DNA of 64,000 nt from Dipteronia dyeriana (GCA_032871835.1 CM065298.1:75544154-75608153), one strand, 5' to 3'; positions 46,526-58,812 are shown, numbered from the stretch's first letter. Numbers and translations are program-made. Notes: a model not told the origin generated them from the letters alone.

Positions 46526-48063
46526 ATTTTGGTCATTTCATATGCCCATTTTCCCTCTCCTTTATAAATGATTTCCCTCTCACATTTCATTTTAAGAAGA
46601 GATTCAAAAACTTGAGTGCAGAATTTTCTCTCCATATTTTCTCACCTTTCAAACACCATAACTTCTACATTTCAACTCTGCTTTGAGTGATTCAATGTTG
46701 AGAGTGTTTTTCTATTCATCCTCTATCTTTTCTCTGAAGGTTTAAGTTAGTTTTATTGCTGTTTTTGGAGTCTAATCTAACAAAAACGGAACTGCACCAA
46801 AATCAACTATTATATTGATTTTTTCTCAAAGTTTTCTTTTAAAACTTAGTCAATTGCCTTGGGTTTTCTTCTACAACATATATATGTGTCTTGTGATTTT
46901 TATGATTTGAGTTTTGAACTGATTTAAAGCTAGATTGAGTTTCAATTGAAATATCACATGTTGAGTTAGGTTTTGATTTTGCCTATGTTTTCACATGTTT
47001 GGGATTGTATTGTACTAGCTTTGATTCTAGGACTATTTGATGATCTTTGATTGATTGATTTTGTGAAAATAGTTCCTCGCATGTATTAGGCTTTCTTGGA
47101 CAAAATCTCACAATGATACATGTGCTTGTGTTCTTTTAAGCTATTCATGTGCTTTGTTGAATCTATGAATAGGAATATGCTCTAGAACTTTAGCTTTAAT
47201 CTAATTGACTTTGTCACATGATTTTAGAGTGTTTTTTATCTATGAGATTTAAACTTGATTATGTGTTAATTGAACATATCTTGTGATTCAAGTTTTAGAT
47301 CTATGCATGTATCTAGGTTGTAATTAATATTGAACATATATTACATGATCTAGATGGATTAAACATGCATGATTGACTAGACTACATTTGTTTTGTGCAT
47401 TCATGCTCATGTATAGTATTTTCCATAGAATGTGTTGATCATAACATTCTATGTTGCGTGCTTGTTTGTGTTTTGCATTCATGATCACCTAGATGCCTTG
47501 TGAGAAGGAAGTTTTGACAATAGGTTTGAGACCTATGTTGTTGAGTAAAGAAGTCTTGGCAAGAGGTAGGAGACCTCAGATTGTCAAGTAAGGAAGTCTT
47601 GCCTAGGGTCGTGAGGATCGGAAGGGGGAGCGAGGAAGTCTTGACTAGAGTCGAGAGGACACAGATTGTTGAGCAAGAAGTCTTGCCTATGGTCGTGAGG
47701 ATCCGGAAGGGTCAGCGAGGAAGTCTTGACAAGAGGTGTGAGGCCTCTGATTGTTGAGCAAGAGGGACGACATCTTTATGAGTAGGATAAGAGGGTAGTT
47801 TCTAGGTGAAGGGGTCACTTGAGAGATTGTACTTGTCTTATCTACTAGTGGATGTTTCCTCTTCGGAGGTTTACGACGTTATATCTTGTGCCAACTTTTC
47901 TCTATCCCTATCTCTCTTTTATTTGTATTTGTTATTTGAATACTATGGATAGAACTCTATATGTAAGTTGACTTTCTTTCTATATTATAGATTGTGTATG
48001 TGTTCTGATTACTTGTTTGTATCACACTTTACTTGTTTTATATATTGATTAAGTGTCTTTAAT

Positions 48064-48064
<1 letters not shown>

Positions 48065-48115
<51 letters not shown>
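48065..48115 (+). repeat. (TA)n microsatellite in family-B LTR
   Basis: About 24 TA units, against about six at the same place in the copy at 2394-5070 (near 4935-4948). Confidence 0.95.
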
Positions 48116-48118
<3 letters not shown>

Positions 48119-48238
48119 GATACAAGCAATCTAGAGGGACAAACTTTTGTTTGTTTCTAAGGGAGTCGAAAAAGGTGAATAACCTATTCAACCCCCCTCT
48201 AGGTTAGCCTTGAGCATTTAACCAGGTTTGTATTTTCA

Positions 48239-48960
48239 GATATACACTGATGTGTGTGGACCTATGAGCATTCAAGCTAGAGGTGGATATGAGTGCTTCA
48301 TCACTTTCACAGATGATCACTCAAGATTTGGCTATATGTATCTCATGAGATATAAGTTGGATGCTTTTGACATGTTTAAAACTTTTAAATATGAAGTTGA
48401 AAATCAGCTTGAGAAACACATAAAAATCTTGAGGTATGATCGTGGTGGAGAATATCTATCTGGTGAGTTTTAGCAATATCTTATTGATAATGGGATAATT
48501 TCTCAGTTTTCTGCACCAGGCACACCTCAACAAAATGGGGTGGCAGAAAGGAGAAATATAACTCTTTTGGACATGGTTAGGTTTATGTTGAGTTATTCGA
48601 TGCTCCCTAATTCTTTTTGGGGATATGCTTTACAAACTACAATGTACATTCTAAACGATGTACCATCTAAGTCGGTTCCTAAAACACCGCATGAGTTATG
48701 GACCGGGCGAAAGCCTAGTTTACAACACTTAAGGATATTTGGATGTTCTACGCACGTGTTAAAAGGAAAGAAAGAAAAGATGGAGTCCCGTTTAGAAACA
48801 TGCATATTTGTAGGGTATCCAAACGGAACAAAAGGATATTATTTTTATAGTCCTTCAGATCTTAAAGTATTTGTTTCTACAATTGCTAAATTTCTGGAAT
48901 AGGACTATATGAATAATTTTGTGCCTAAAAGTGGAATTGTCTTGAATGAGCTTGTAGGAG
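48239..48960 (+). pseudogene. Family-D copia integrase core
   Basis: The catalytic core is fully readable: first Asp in YTDVCGPM, second in LRYDRGGEYLSGEF, Glu in [12 protein letters not shown]-terminal text includes [31 protein letters not shown] and [16 protein letters not shown], all standard for copia integrases. A stop follows GGEYLSGEF (near 48471) and another follows TIAKFLE (48900). The start of the core is separated from its zinc module by the inserted LTR. Confidence 0.9.
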
Positions 48961-50697
48961 ATACAATTCCATAAAAGGTTTCCTAACCAAGCCCAATTCT
49001 AAGTTCCGTACCAACACAAGATCAACAATCTACCATACCTTGTCGTAGTGGGAGGGTTGTTAGAAAGCCCAATAGTTAACATCGGTCTAGGAGAATCGGT
49101 AGAGAATCTTTTGGACGACAATGACTATACGTACAAAGAAGCAATGGAAGATGTTGACTGTCGCCATTGGTAAAAGGCAATGCAATCCAAAATTAAATCT
49201 ATGTTCAAAAACAAAGTCTGGTCTCTTGTAGACTTGCCTAAAGGGATAAAACACATCGGGGGCAAGTGGGTATACAAGAGGAAAAGAGGAATGGATGGAA
49301 AGGTGGAAACTTTTAAAGCTAGATTGGTAGCTAAAGGTTATACACAGAAGGAAGGTATCGATTATAAAGAAACCTTCTCTCCTATTGCCATGCTTAAATC
49401 CATTAGGATACTCTTATCCGTTGCAGCATCTCTAGACCTAGAGATTTGGAAAATAGACGTCAAGACAACTTTCCTTAATGGAAGTCTTGATGAAAGCATC
49501 TACATGATGCAACCATAAGGATTCATTGAAAAGGGCCAAAAGGAAAAGGTATGCAAGTTGCAAAGATCCATATATGGATTGAAGCAAGCATCCGGATCCT
49601 AGAACATAAGGTTCGATCAAGCCGTGAAAAGTTTTGGATTTAATCAAAACCTTGATGAACCTTGTGTATACAAAAGGATTAAAGGTGACAATTTGGTTTT
49701 CCTAATTCTTTACGTTGATGATATACTACTCATCGAAAACAATGTAGGTGTATTGACATCAATAAAAGAATGGTTACTAAAACAATTTGATATGAAGGAC
49801 TTAGGAGAAGCAAAATTTATTCTTGGTATCCAAGTCATAAGGGATCGAAAGAATAGAACGATTGCATTATCCCAAGCTTCATACATAGATAAAATCTTGT
49901 CTAGGTTTTCTATGAAAGATTCCAAGAAAGGTATTTTACCTTTCAGACATGGAATCAAACTTTCTAAGGAACAAGTTCCTAAGAATGAGCATGAACAGCA
50001 ATTCATGAGTAGAGTTCCATACACATCGGCAGTTGGAAGTCTCATGTATGCAATGCTTTGCACTATACCAGATATTTCTTTTGCTGAGGGCATAGTTAAC
50101 AGGTTTAAATCGAAACCTGGTCCTGATCAATGGACGACGGTCAAGTATATTTTCAAGTATCTTAGGAGAACGAGAGATTATATGCTTGTATACTCTAGAG
50201 GGGATTTAATTCCCTTTGTGTATACAAATTCTGATTTTCAGTCAGATTCTAACTCTAGGAGATCAACATCAGGATCTGTGTTTACTATTGAAGGAGGGGT
50301 AGTCATATGGAGGAGTATAAAGCAATATTGTATTGCTGATTCCACCATGGAAGCCGAGTATGTTGCCGCATGCGAGGCTGCTAAAGAGGCTGTCAGGCTC
50401 TGCGAATTCTTGATTGACTTGGAAGTGGTTTCTGATGCGAATAAACAGATCACTATCTATTGTGACAATAGTGGAACAGTGGCTAATTCAAGAGAATCAA
50501 GAAGTCATAAGAGAGGGAAACACACTGAAAGAAAGTATCACCTTCTAAGGGAAATTGTGCATAGGGGTGACGTGACGATTACCAAGATCGCGTCAGCAGA
50601 AAATCTAGCGTATCCCTTTACAAAGGCTCTTCCACAAAAGAGTTTTGATAGGCATCTAGAGAACATGGGGATGAGAGATATGACACATTTGCTATAG
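48961..50697 (+). pseudogene. Family-D copia reverse transcriptase-RNase H
   Basis: The RT begins after a decayed linker with EAMEDVDCRHW, then WSLVDLPKGIKHIGGKWVYK, KARLVAKGYTQKEGIDY, ETFSPIAMLKSIRILLS and VKTTFLNGSLDESIYMMQP. Catalytic YVDD is intact at 49711-49722. From 49624 a 357-residue frame runs to the end with FDMKDLGEAKFILGI, VGSLMYAM and RNase H motifs: YTNSDFQSDSNSRRSTSG (usual form YTDSD, so one Asp is Asn), STMEAEYVA and IYCDNSGTVA. Stops lie at 49516-49518 and near 49600. The polypurine tract follows. Confidence 0.92.
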
Positions 50698-50711
50698 AGC
50701 AAGTGGGAGAT
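50698..50711 (+). other. Polypurine tract of the family-D copia element
   Basis: AAGTGGGAGAT immediately precedes the 3' LTR and is the usual plant copia form. Confidence 0.9.
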
Positions 50712-52939
50712 TGTTAGGATTATGCTCGATAGTAAGAGTGTAATAGTGTAATTAATAATCTTTTCATATTAATAAAGTGATTTCTAGTTTAACAAATCTT
50801 ATAGCATTTATAGTTTAATAATTATAATTGTCAAAAGTAAATAATCATAAGGTCAAAAGACTATGAGAAAAGAAGAATTGTTCATACATCTAGATATGTA
50901 TGAGGTAGACACAATTCTTTAGTTAGTCTTGAATAATATTCACAACTTAAGATAAAATGTTGGGCGCCTTTATCTTGTCAAAGTTGTAGATTCTTTTGCT
51001 AGTATTTGAGTGGGATCAAATGTGTTAGGATGACTCTAAAATCATCAATGTGTGGTGTCTTTGGGCAAAAGAATCTAGTGTACTGGGTGCATTGAATAGG
51101 ATCAAAATGAAATACTTTATCTAGAATCGTCAATGGATAAAAATTTTCATTTGAAGACAATCGCAGAGTCTATCTCAATCCTGAGATAAATTGTGGACTT
51201 ATGGTTGCAAGTGTTATCATTTAAGCTATTAATGAGTACGATTATATAGCATAGTCTATCCTCGATAGTTTTGTGGTATTCATTTGTTAATCGATAGAGG
51301 ACTTCATTTATATATATGGATTTCGTGGCTCCATTTATTCAATGAGGGTAGAATACCATTATATGGATGTTTTGAGGTATTGGATATTAAATCTTAACGT
51401 TAAGTTTTCAGTAATGTCTATTGAAACATGGGTTCTTGACAAATCAAAATATCCAAGTTCAAAATGTAGTCATATGAGTAAATATGGTAACATGGAGAGT
51501 TATAGGCGGTCTATGAGCTCTTGGTGATTACTAGTATTTTTCACGAGGATACACTTTCTCAAATAAGGTTGTCCAGGGTATGAGTGAGTAACATCAACTT
51601 ATTCTTTCTTTATTTAAGAGTTCAATTTTAGTTCTTTAATGGAATGAACTAAAATTAAATAGATCAGACCTAAATGAATCATTTGTTGATTATGACTGGG
51701 TTGTGTCTATTGGAGCTTAAATTTAGATAGCCTGCCAAGATTCCCAATCCACACGAACTTGCATGGATCACTTGATATATTCTACTGGACCAATTTAGGG
51801 GTCTATTTAGAATTGTATTAAGGCATGCGAACTTGTTTCTTTTTCTAAGAATAGGTATAGTTTTTATCAAGGTACAATGGATATAATAAAATAAGAAAAA
51901 TAATATATGGCCCATATATGTGTGTTGGGCGGCAAGGCTATTTAGAATAGCTTAATTATATTATTTTTATTTTATTATTTTTATTTTATTATTTTAAGTA
52001 AATGGAAATTAAATAATTTGTTGATTAATTAATTATTTAATTAAAAGTCAAAATCTTTTTCCTATTAGGAGACGACCTTCTAAAATTATACTATTGTTGG
52101 TAGTATAACTAATATTAAAAACTATATTTGATAAGTAGATAAATAAAAGGAATTATTTATCTAATCAAATTAGGAAGTCTTTAATATGGTTACAAATACA
52201 CTATTGAGTTGGATTAGGAGTCTTGGTGTAGGAAAGAATTCCTATTGGAAAAGAATTCCTATTGGAAAAGGATTCTTAACCACCGAGTAAATCTACCTAA
52301 GGAAATGATTCTTAACCACCAAGTAAATCCTTCTTAGGAGAGGATTTGGTCTCCTATATATACTACTTGTAAATTTCGACCAAACATGAATTTTCGGAGT
52401 GAGAAGTTGTTTTTTATATGTTTTTTATTGTTACATATAAAAAAAAACTTCGTCCAACTCATTGTGTGAAGAATTCGGCCAAACATAGAGAAAAGAGGGA
52501 ACATTTTTGTTTTTGATAGTACACTAGTATCCTTTGCATGAAAAGGGTTTTGTGTACAACATCAAATCAAGGTTCATGAGAGTTTCAATAAAATTGATTG
52601 ATAATTCAAAAGTGACCGGACGTTCTTGGTTTTTCTCTTGGAGGATTATTGTGACTAACAAAGAAGAAGATTTTGTTTGTTTCCATCCTCAGGTATATAA
52701 TTTAAAGAAAGGGAGTCCAAACTCCTAGGTGATTCACGTTCGTGATTGGATTGGAAGATCTTGAGGATTTAATTTGACGAATTTCAATCGCCACAAAAAA
52801 AGGTACGATACTTTGTATATACATCAATTAATATAGGGTTAAAGTTATTGTTTTTAAAATGGAAAATGTTTATTTATACGCAAACCCTAATTTTCGTTTC
52901 TCACACTTCCGTTGCATTTTGAACCCTTTTTTCCCTACA
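50712..52939 (+). repeat. 3' LTR of the family-D copia element
   Basis: It runs TGTTAGGATTATGCTCG to TTTTTTCCCTACA. It includes a short duplication, GAATTCCTATTGGAAAA twice (near 52236-52270), absent from the 5' LTR. Confidence 0.93.
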
Positions 52940-52944
52940 AATTC

Positions 52945-53600
52945 ACTCATATCAAGAATCATCTTGGGGTGTTGAGACCTAGGTGGACAAGTATGAGCAA
53001 TCTCCTTCACAGATGTAAGCTTGTCCAAGGATGGTGTGGTCTTATCATTTACAAAACCAAGCCCTCGCTTGTCATTTGGCTTCTTGCCAATGCTTAACAT
53101 GTTGTCAAGCATCTTCTATTCTGAAGTCATCTTGGCAAGTGCATTCCTTGCTTCATTAAGGTCATTCTTCAACTTGACTTCATTTTCCTTTACACATCAC
53201 TCTTCTTCATCCAAGTGAGTCACTTTTTCTCTTAGTTGAAGATTATCCTTTTCCAATCTAAGGATATCATTATCCTTCTCCTTCAAAGACTTTTGAAGAG
53301 AATTAGTTAACTCCTGATAATCCATATCATTATCATAAGAGTTGCTCAAGGTGGCGATCATAGCTTATTCTTTCTCCTTGTTTTTCAAGTTACCACATAC
53401 GGAGGCTATGTGATCAAGTCCACCACACTCAAAGCATTGGACTCCTTTCCATGCTATCACATCTTTTCCTCTTCTCTTGTTCTTCAAGTTAATGCACATG
53501 GGAGCTGTGTGACCAAATCCTTCACATTCAAAGCATTGAATGACATTTTTTGAAGGCTTGTCTTGACTAGCTTCACCATTCTTGAGAGGCGCCTTCTTCT
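52945..53600 (-). pseudogene. Gag middle part of the SIRE-like element, two zinc knuckles
   Basis: Minus-strand reading gives KKKAPLKNGEASQDKPSK, then CFECEGFGHTAPMC and CFECGGLDHIASVC, each CX2CX4HX4C. A heptad-like stretch follows (QELTNSLQKSLKEKDNDILR, EKDNLQLREKVTHLDEEE, KLKNDLNEARNALAKMTSE) and then KMLDNMLSIGKKPNDKRGLG, a landmark of SIRE-group gag before its last knuckle. Three stops interrupt it. It is bounded by a family-D solo LTR at 53601 and by the family-D element at 52939. Confidence 0.85.
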
Positions 53601-55831
53601 TGTTGGGATTATGCTTGATAGCAAGAGTATAATAATGTATTTAACAATCTTTTCATATTAATAAAGTGATTTATAATTTAACAAATCTTATAGCATTTAT
53701 ATTTTAATTATTATAATTGTCAAAAGTAAATAATCATAAGGTCAAAAGACTATGAGAAAAGAAGAATTGTTCATACATCTAGATATGTATGAGGTAGACA
53801 CAATTCTTTGGTTAATCTTGAATAAATTCACAACTTAAGATAAAGGTTGAGCGCCTTTATCTTGTTAAAGTTGTAGATTCTTTTGCTTGCATTTTAGTGG
53901 GATCAAATGTGTTATGATGAGTCTAAAATCATCTAAGTGTGGTGTCTTTGGGCAAAAGAATCTAGTGCACTGGGTGTATTGAATCACGGTGAAATATTTT
54001 ATCTAGAACCGTCAATGGATAAAAATTTTCATTTGAAGACAATCAGAGAGTCTATCTCAATCCTGAGATAAATGATGAACTTATGGTTGCAAGTGTTATC
54101 ATTTGAGCTATCAATGAGTATGATTATATAATATAGTCTATCCTCGATAGTTTGGTGGTATTCATTTGTTAATCGATAGAGGACTTCATTTACAGATATG
54201 AACATCGTGGCTCCATTTATTTAATGAGAGTAGAATATCATCATATGGATGTTTTGAGGTATTGGATATTAAATCTTAACTTTAAGTTTTCAATAATGTC
54301 TATTGAAACATGGCTTCTGGACAAGTCAAAATATCCAAGTTCAAAATGTGGTCATATGAGTAAATATGGTAACTTTGAGAGCTATATGCGGTCTATAAGC
54401 TCTTGGTGATTACTGATTTTCTTCACGAGGATAAACTTTCTCCATTAAGATTGTCTAGGGTATGAATGAGTAATATTAACTTATTCTATCTTTATTTAAG
54501 ATTTCAATTTTAATTCTTTTGTGGAATGAACTAAATTTAATAGATCGAACCTAAGTGAATCATTTGTTGATTATGATTGGGTTTTGTCTATTGGAGCTTA
54601 AATTTATATAGCTCGCCAAGATCCCCAATCCACACGAACTTACATAGATCACTTGATATATTCTACCGGAACAATTTAGGGGTTCATCCCGAATTGTATT
54701 AAGGCATGTGGACTTGTTCCTTTTATAAGAATGGGTCTAGTTCACATATAGACTTTTTATTAAAGTCCAATGGATTTAATAAAACAAGAAAAATAATATA
54801 TTGGCCCATGTATATGTGTTGGGTGGCAAGGCTATATAAAATAGCTTAATATATTGTTTTTTATTTTATTATATAATTAAATGAAAATTAATTAATTTGG
54901 TAATTAATTAATTATTGAATTAAAAGTCAAAATCTTTTTCTTAGTACGAGATGGTCTCCTAATACTTTACTATTGTTGGTAGTATAATTAATATTAAAGT
55001 CTATATATGATAAGTAGATAAATAAAATGAATTATTTATCTAGTCAAATTAGGAAATCTTTATTATGGTTACAAATACACATTTGAGTTGGATTAGGAGT
55101 TTTGGTGTAGAAAATAATTCTTTTTCGAAAAGGATTCTTCGTCACCAAGTAAATCCACCTAAGGATAGGATTCTTAACCACCAAGTAAATCCTTCTTAGG
55201 AAAGGATTTGTGATCATATATATACCACCTTGAAATTTCGGCCAGCCCTATGATTCTATGAGTGAAATTTATGCCAAGCTAGTTATTTTTGAAGAAAGAA
55301 TTTTGAGGGAGAAAATTTTAGTTTTTCCTCTAGACAAAATTCGATCAACTCATAGATATAGAGTGTAGAATTCGGCCAAGGGGAAAAGAGAAAAAGAGAA
55401 CGTTTTGTTTTTGATAGTACACTAGTACCCTTTATATCAAAAGGGTTTTGTGTACAAAATCAAATCAGGTTCACGCGAGTTTCAATCAATTAGATTGATA
55501 ATTCACAAGTGATCGGATGTTCTTGGATTTTTCTCTTAGAGGATAATTATAACTAACAAAGAAAAATATTTTGTTTGTTTCCATCCTCAGGTATACAATT
55601 TAAAGAAAGGGAGTCCACACTCCCAGGTGATTCACGTTAGTGATTGGATTAGAAGATCTTACGGATTCAATTCCGTGCTAGTTCGATCGTCACGAGAAAA
55701 AGGTATGATACTTTTATATACATCAATCAATTTAGGGTTAAGGTTCTTGTTATTAAAAAGGGAAAAAATTTATTTATACCGAAACCCTAATTTTTAATTT
55801 TCACGCTTCCATTGTGTGATTTTTCCGTACA
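53601..55831 (+). mobile_element. Family-D solo LTR (2,231 bp)
   Basis: It starts TGTTGGGATTATGCTTG and ends TTTTCCGTACA. CTTCT before and CTTTT after form a duplication with one change. It is closely related to the LTRs at 40863 and 50712 but is a separate insertion, since gag of the host element continues on both sides. Confidence 0.92.
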
Positions 55832-55836
55832 CTTTT

Positions 55837-56050
55837 TTACCTCCATTTCTTTAGAGTTCATTCTCTTCTCCTCCTTCACATTGGAGGTCATACTATTCTA
55901 CTCCTTCACATTGGAGGTCATACTCTTCTTGTGAGATTTAATAAATCTTTTAAATCTCTTAACCATAATAGTCATCTCCGCATCGGAGTCATATTCCTCC
56001 CTATCAACTTTGGAGGTCAAATCGCCCTCTAACATCTCAATGCCACTCAT
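55837..56050 (-). pseudogene. Gag N-terminal part of the SIRE-like element
   Basis: The likely start is the ATG at 56050 (MSGIEMLEGDLTSKVDREEY), with a further in-frame ATG at 56119. The frame carries the acidic-to-basic MTIMVKRFKRFIKSHKK motif of copia gag. It ends in a 29-32-base direct repeat that encodes SMTSNVKE twice, with a stop between. The solo LTR follows. A full SIRE-type gag is much longer at this end, so the N-terminal domain appears deleted. Confidence 0.75.
55876..55930. repeat. Short tandem duplication in gag
   Basis: CTCCTTCACATTGGAGGTCATACT occurs twice in a row, about 31 bases apart, separated by ATTCTA. Confidence 0.9.
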
Positions 56051-56156
56051 AGTTTTTAATGAATGAGATGAATGCAAATGAATGCAACAATCAAATGTAA
56101 ACAAATGCAAGACACACAAACAAGAGCTTGGATCACCTAAGTATGTCTAGGCACCT

Positions 56157-56168
56157 GCTCTAATACCA
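56157..56168 (-). other. Primer-binding site of the gag-only element
   Basis: Minus-strand TGGTATTAGAGC lies two bases after the LTR end TTTTCA. It differs from the standard TGGTATCAGAGC by one base. Confidence 0.9.
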
Positions 56169-56170
56169 AT

Positions 56171-57909
56171 TGAAAATAACCCTTAAAATGTGTCTAATAA
56201 CATAGAGGGGGGTGAATAGGTTTTAGTCAAGTTAATTATCAACTTTTCTTGATTAGTCAATATTCAATATTCACCCAATAAACATACATGCAACATCAAG
56301 TGTAAAGACGCGGAAATATAAATAACACAAGTTGTATACGTGGAAACCCTCTAAATGGGAAAAACCATGGGCTGTTAAGTGCGCCACACTCGGTCACAGA
56401 AATCCACTATATGAGAAAAGGTTACACCCTCAAGTTATTCTCGGACTCTCACTCTCGACAACCTCAGGCTATGGCCACCACCACTTACCACTCTTGGTTC
56501 AGTCCCTAGTGATTTCCTTTGATACACTACTTTTGGTGTGAACGCCTCCTGCTCTACCCCCTTGGGCCTTTGATAGTGGCACCCGACCAATTGCTTGCCA
56601 ACCCACCTTTGGTTGCAAGACTTAAATTGCTTGTATTTTACACACTGGTAGCCACAAGACTTAATTCTCAATGAAGAGATCAACAACCTATGTGAATATG
56701 TAAATTTTTTCTAAGTGCAAATAGTGCTAGGCAGCGCTAAATGCTTATCTAGGAATTAAAGAATGTCACTAAGTGCAATTCCTAGATATCAATGTCTAAA
56801 TGAATGTTTATAAAGACTTAACTTGATATGGATTTGCAATATTACAATCTAGTTATCAAACAAAACCATTTCAACATATGTTGTCAATAAGAATGACATG
56901 GAAATTAATGCAATCATCAAAATGCAATTAATATGACCTAATTAGCTAGAGGCAAATATGACCTATATGCTAGCTATCATAATACAACAACCCAAACATA
57001 AACAAAAATCTCTACTTGTAATATAATCCTAATTTAGTGGCATACAAGTCATAAAAGAGATATATTGTCAAGATATAACACACGAATGATGAAAATGGTG
57101 TTATACTTACCAAGTTACATGTGTTGATGAAGACCCATGCAATAAAACATCCTAGATGATGTTTGTTTCATAAAAGGATGATGGGTATTTGGGTTTTGGA
57201 GAGTTAATGATGTTTGAACAAGCTTTCTCTCACAAGACTCTCTCTTTCTCTCTATAGGGTTTCGTTTTGTTCAGGAGAGGTAATGAAGAAAAAGAGAAAT
57301 AGTGGTTCTTATAGTGGGTGTCTCAAGCTATGTGAAAACATAAAAATACCCATGAAAAATGCACAGTGCGCGTGTCCATACCCGTACATTCACCAGCACA
57401 CATTATTTGTATAGTCACACAGACCCAGATGAACCTCGCAAGTGTTCGAGCAAAGATGTGATACTGAGACTTGAAAGTCACCGACCGAGCAAGTGCGCCG
57501 GTGCTGCGCGGGTACCCTGCCCGCGCACTGACCCACACAGTAGAGACTACAAAGGCCTTTCTTTACGCTACAAAGAGCACACCATCTTGCACGTGCGGAC
57601 ATATCCGATCAAGCTACTGATTACGAATTAAATACACACCAAACACACTTTAAACAAAAAAAGAAATCTCAAATACATGTAAGTTTGTGTATGCTTAATA
57701 ACAAATGCATGTCAATGTAAATGCATATAAATGATTTGTGAGTGTGTGCAACTAAATCTCTTCAATAAGAAATAAGCACAAGTGAACTACCTCTGGAAGC
57801 TCACCGGGATCTTGGATGCTTGTCATCAAAGCCAAAGCTACCCATTACACATTGAATTCCCAATGTCTTTGTCATGAAATAAGCCAATAATAAAATAGAG
57901 TTTCTTACA
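56171..57909 (-). repeat. 5' LTR of the gag-only copia element (1,739 bp)
   Basis: On the minus strand it runs TGTAAGAAACTC to GGGTTATTTTCA. Near its end is CCTATTCACCCCCCTCTATG, a motif shared with the end of family-B LTRs and absent from the 3' LTR through a small deletion. The GC-rich block at 57360-57600 matches that of the 3' LTR. Confidence 0.9.
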
Positions 57910-58124
57910 TAATCATAAAGAAATTGGTTGTATGAAACAACTATGTAAAGTTACTTTAAACCAATGACAGGCCACCAAGCGGCAACCAAAATAATAAACA
58001 AACAAATTTTTTTTTTTTTCACTTGTTCCAACTCCTTCAAACTAATAATTATAAAATTTAAAAAATAAAATGAAACCTAAAAAAAAGTTATTTAATTAAA
58101 AATTATATTAAACTAAGATAAATT
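57910..58124. other. Unassigned AT-rich spacer
   Basis: It lies between the gag-only element and the GTAACC minisatellite. It holds a T-run near 58007-58019 and no recognisable gene or repeat boundary. It includes the 5-bp duplication TAATC at its left end. Confidence 0.5.
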
Positions 58125-58698
58125 AATTAATTATATATTTCCATATAATTTTGAAATTTTGACTTGTAACCACTTTCACAGCCTCAGTAACTACTTCACG
58201 ATTCCGGTAACAATTTTTACGACTTTTGTAACAATTTTTTAATTTTGTAATTTGCCTTGTAACCATTTTCGCACATTTGGTAACCGATTTCATGGCTCTA
58301 GTAACCATTTGTATGGTTTTAGTAACCACTTTTTATGAAGTTTTGTCTTGTAACCATTTTCACGGCTTTGGTAACCATTTTACAATTTTTAAAATTTTGA
58401 CTTGTAACCATTTTCACGGATACTGTAATGATCTTTCACAACACCGGTAACCCTTTTTACGCCTTTGGTAGCAATTTTTTAAATATTAAATTTTTTAACC
58501 TGTAACCATTTTTAGGGATTTGGTAACCACCTTAATGGCTCCGGTAACCCATTTGACAACTTCTGTAACCATTTTTCAAATTTTGATATTTTGGTTTGTA
58601 ACAATTTTCATGGATACGGTAATCATCTTTAGGGCTCCGGTATCCAATTTTACGGCTTTGGTAATCATTTTTTAATTTTTAAAATTTTGACTTCTAAC

Positions 58699-58773
58699 CA
58701 AGGGCGGACCCACGTTTATGCTAGGCGGGGCACGAGCCCCACCTCAAATTTATTTAAATAAAGTTGATTTTCT

Positions 58774-58812
<39 letters not shown>

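Larger units (their letters stand above)
45656..48238 (+). mobile_element. Family-B solo LTR (2,583 bp) inside the copia integrase
   Basis: It starts TGTTAGGTTTTAGATTG and ends TTGTATTTTCA, with GATAC before and GATAT after (5-bp duplication, one change). It is the closest relative of the copy at 2394-5070 and keeps the compound palindrome (46427-46525), TATA-like TTTATAAAT (near 46560) and the GAAGTCTTG array (47505-47760). It is the youngest layer of a three-level nest. Confidence 0.93.
40863..52939 (+). mobile_element. Near-complete family-D Ty1/copia retrotransposon
   Basis: LTRs of 2,167 and 2,228 bp flank PBS, leader, gag, integrase, RT-RNase H and a polypurine tract, in copia order. 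The flanks GATTC and AATTC form a 5-bp duplication with one change. Without the family-B LTR nested in its integrase it is about 9.5 kb. In about 215 bases near the LTR starts I counted six differences between the pair, so insertion is fairly recent compared with neighbours. Stops remain in gag, integrase and RT, so it is not autonomous. It interrupts the gag of the SIRE-like element. Confidence 0.93.
37367..57909 (-). mobile_element. Gag-only SIRE-like copia retrotransposon, heavily nested
   Basis: Two related LTRs (37367-39055 and 56171-57909) face a PBS (56157-56168) and a polypurine tract (39056-39070) on the minus strand. The outer flanks TAGTC and TAATC form a 5-bp duplication with one change. 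Removing the insertions (40863-52944, 53601-55836) leaves about 6.2 kb, of which only gag is recognisable: three CCHC knuckles and a coiled-coil-like segment. No protease, integrase or RT piece of this element was found between gag and the polypurine tract, so it looks like a gag-bearing non-autonomous element depending on others for pol. Confidence 0.85.
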
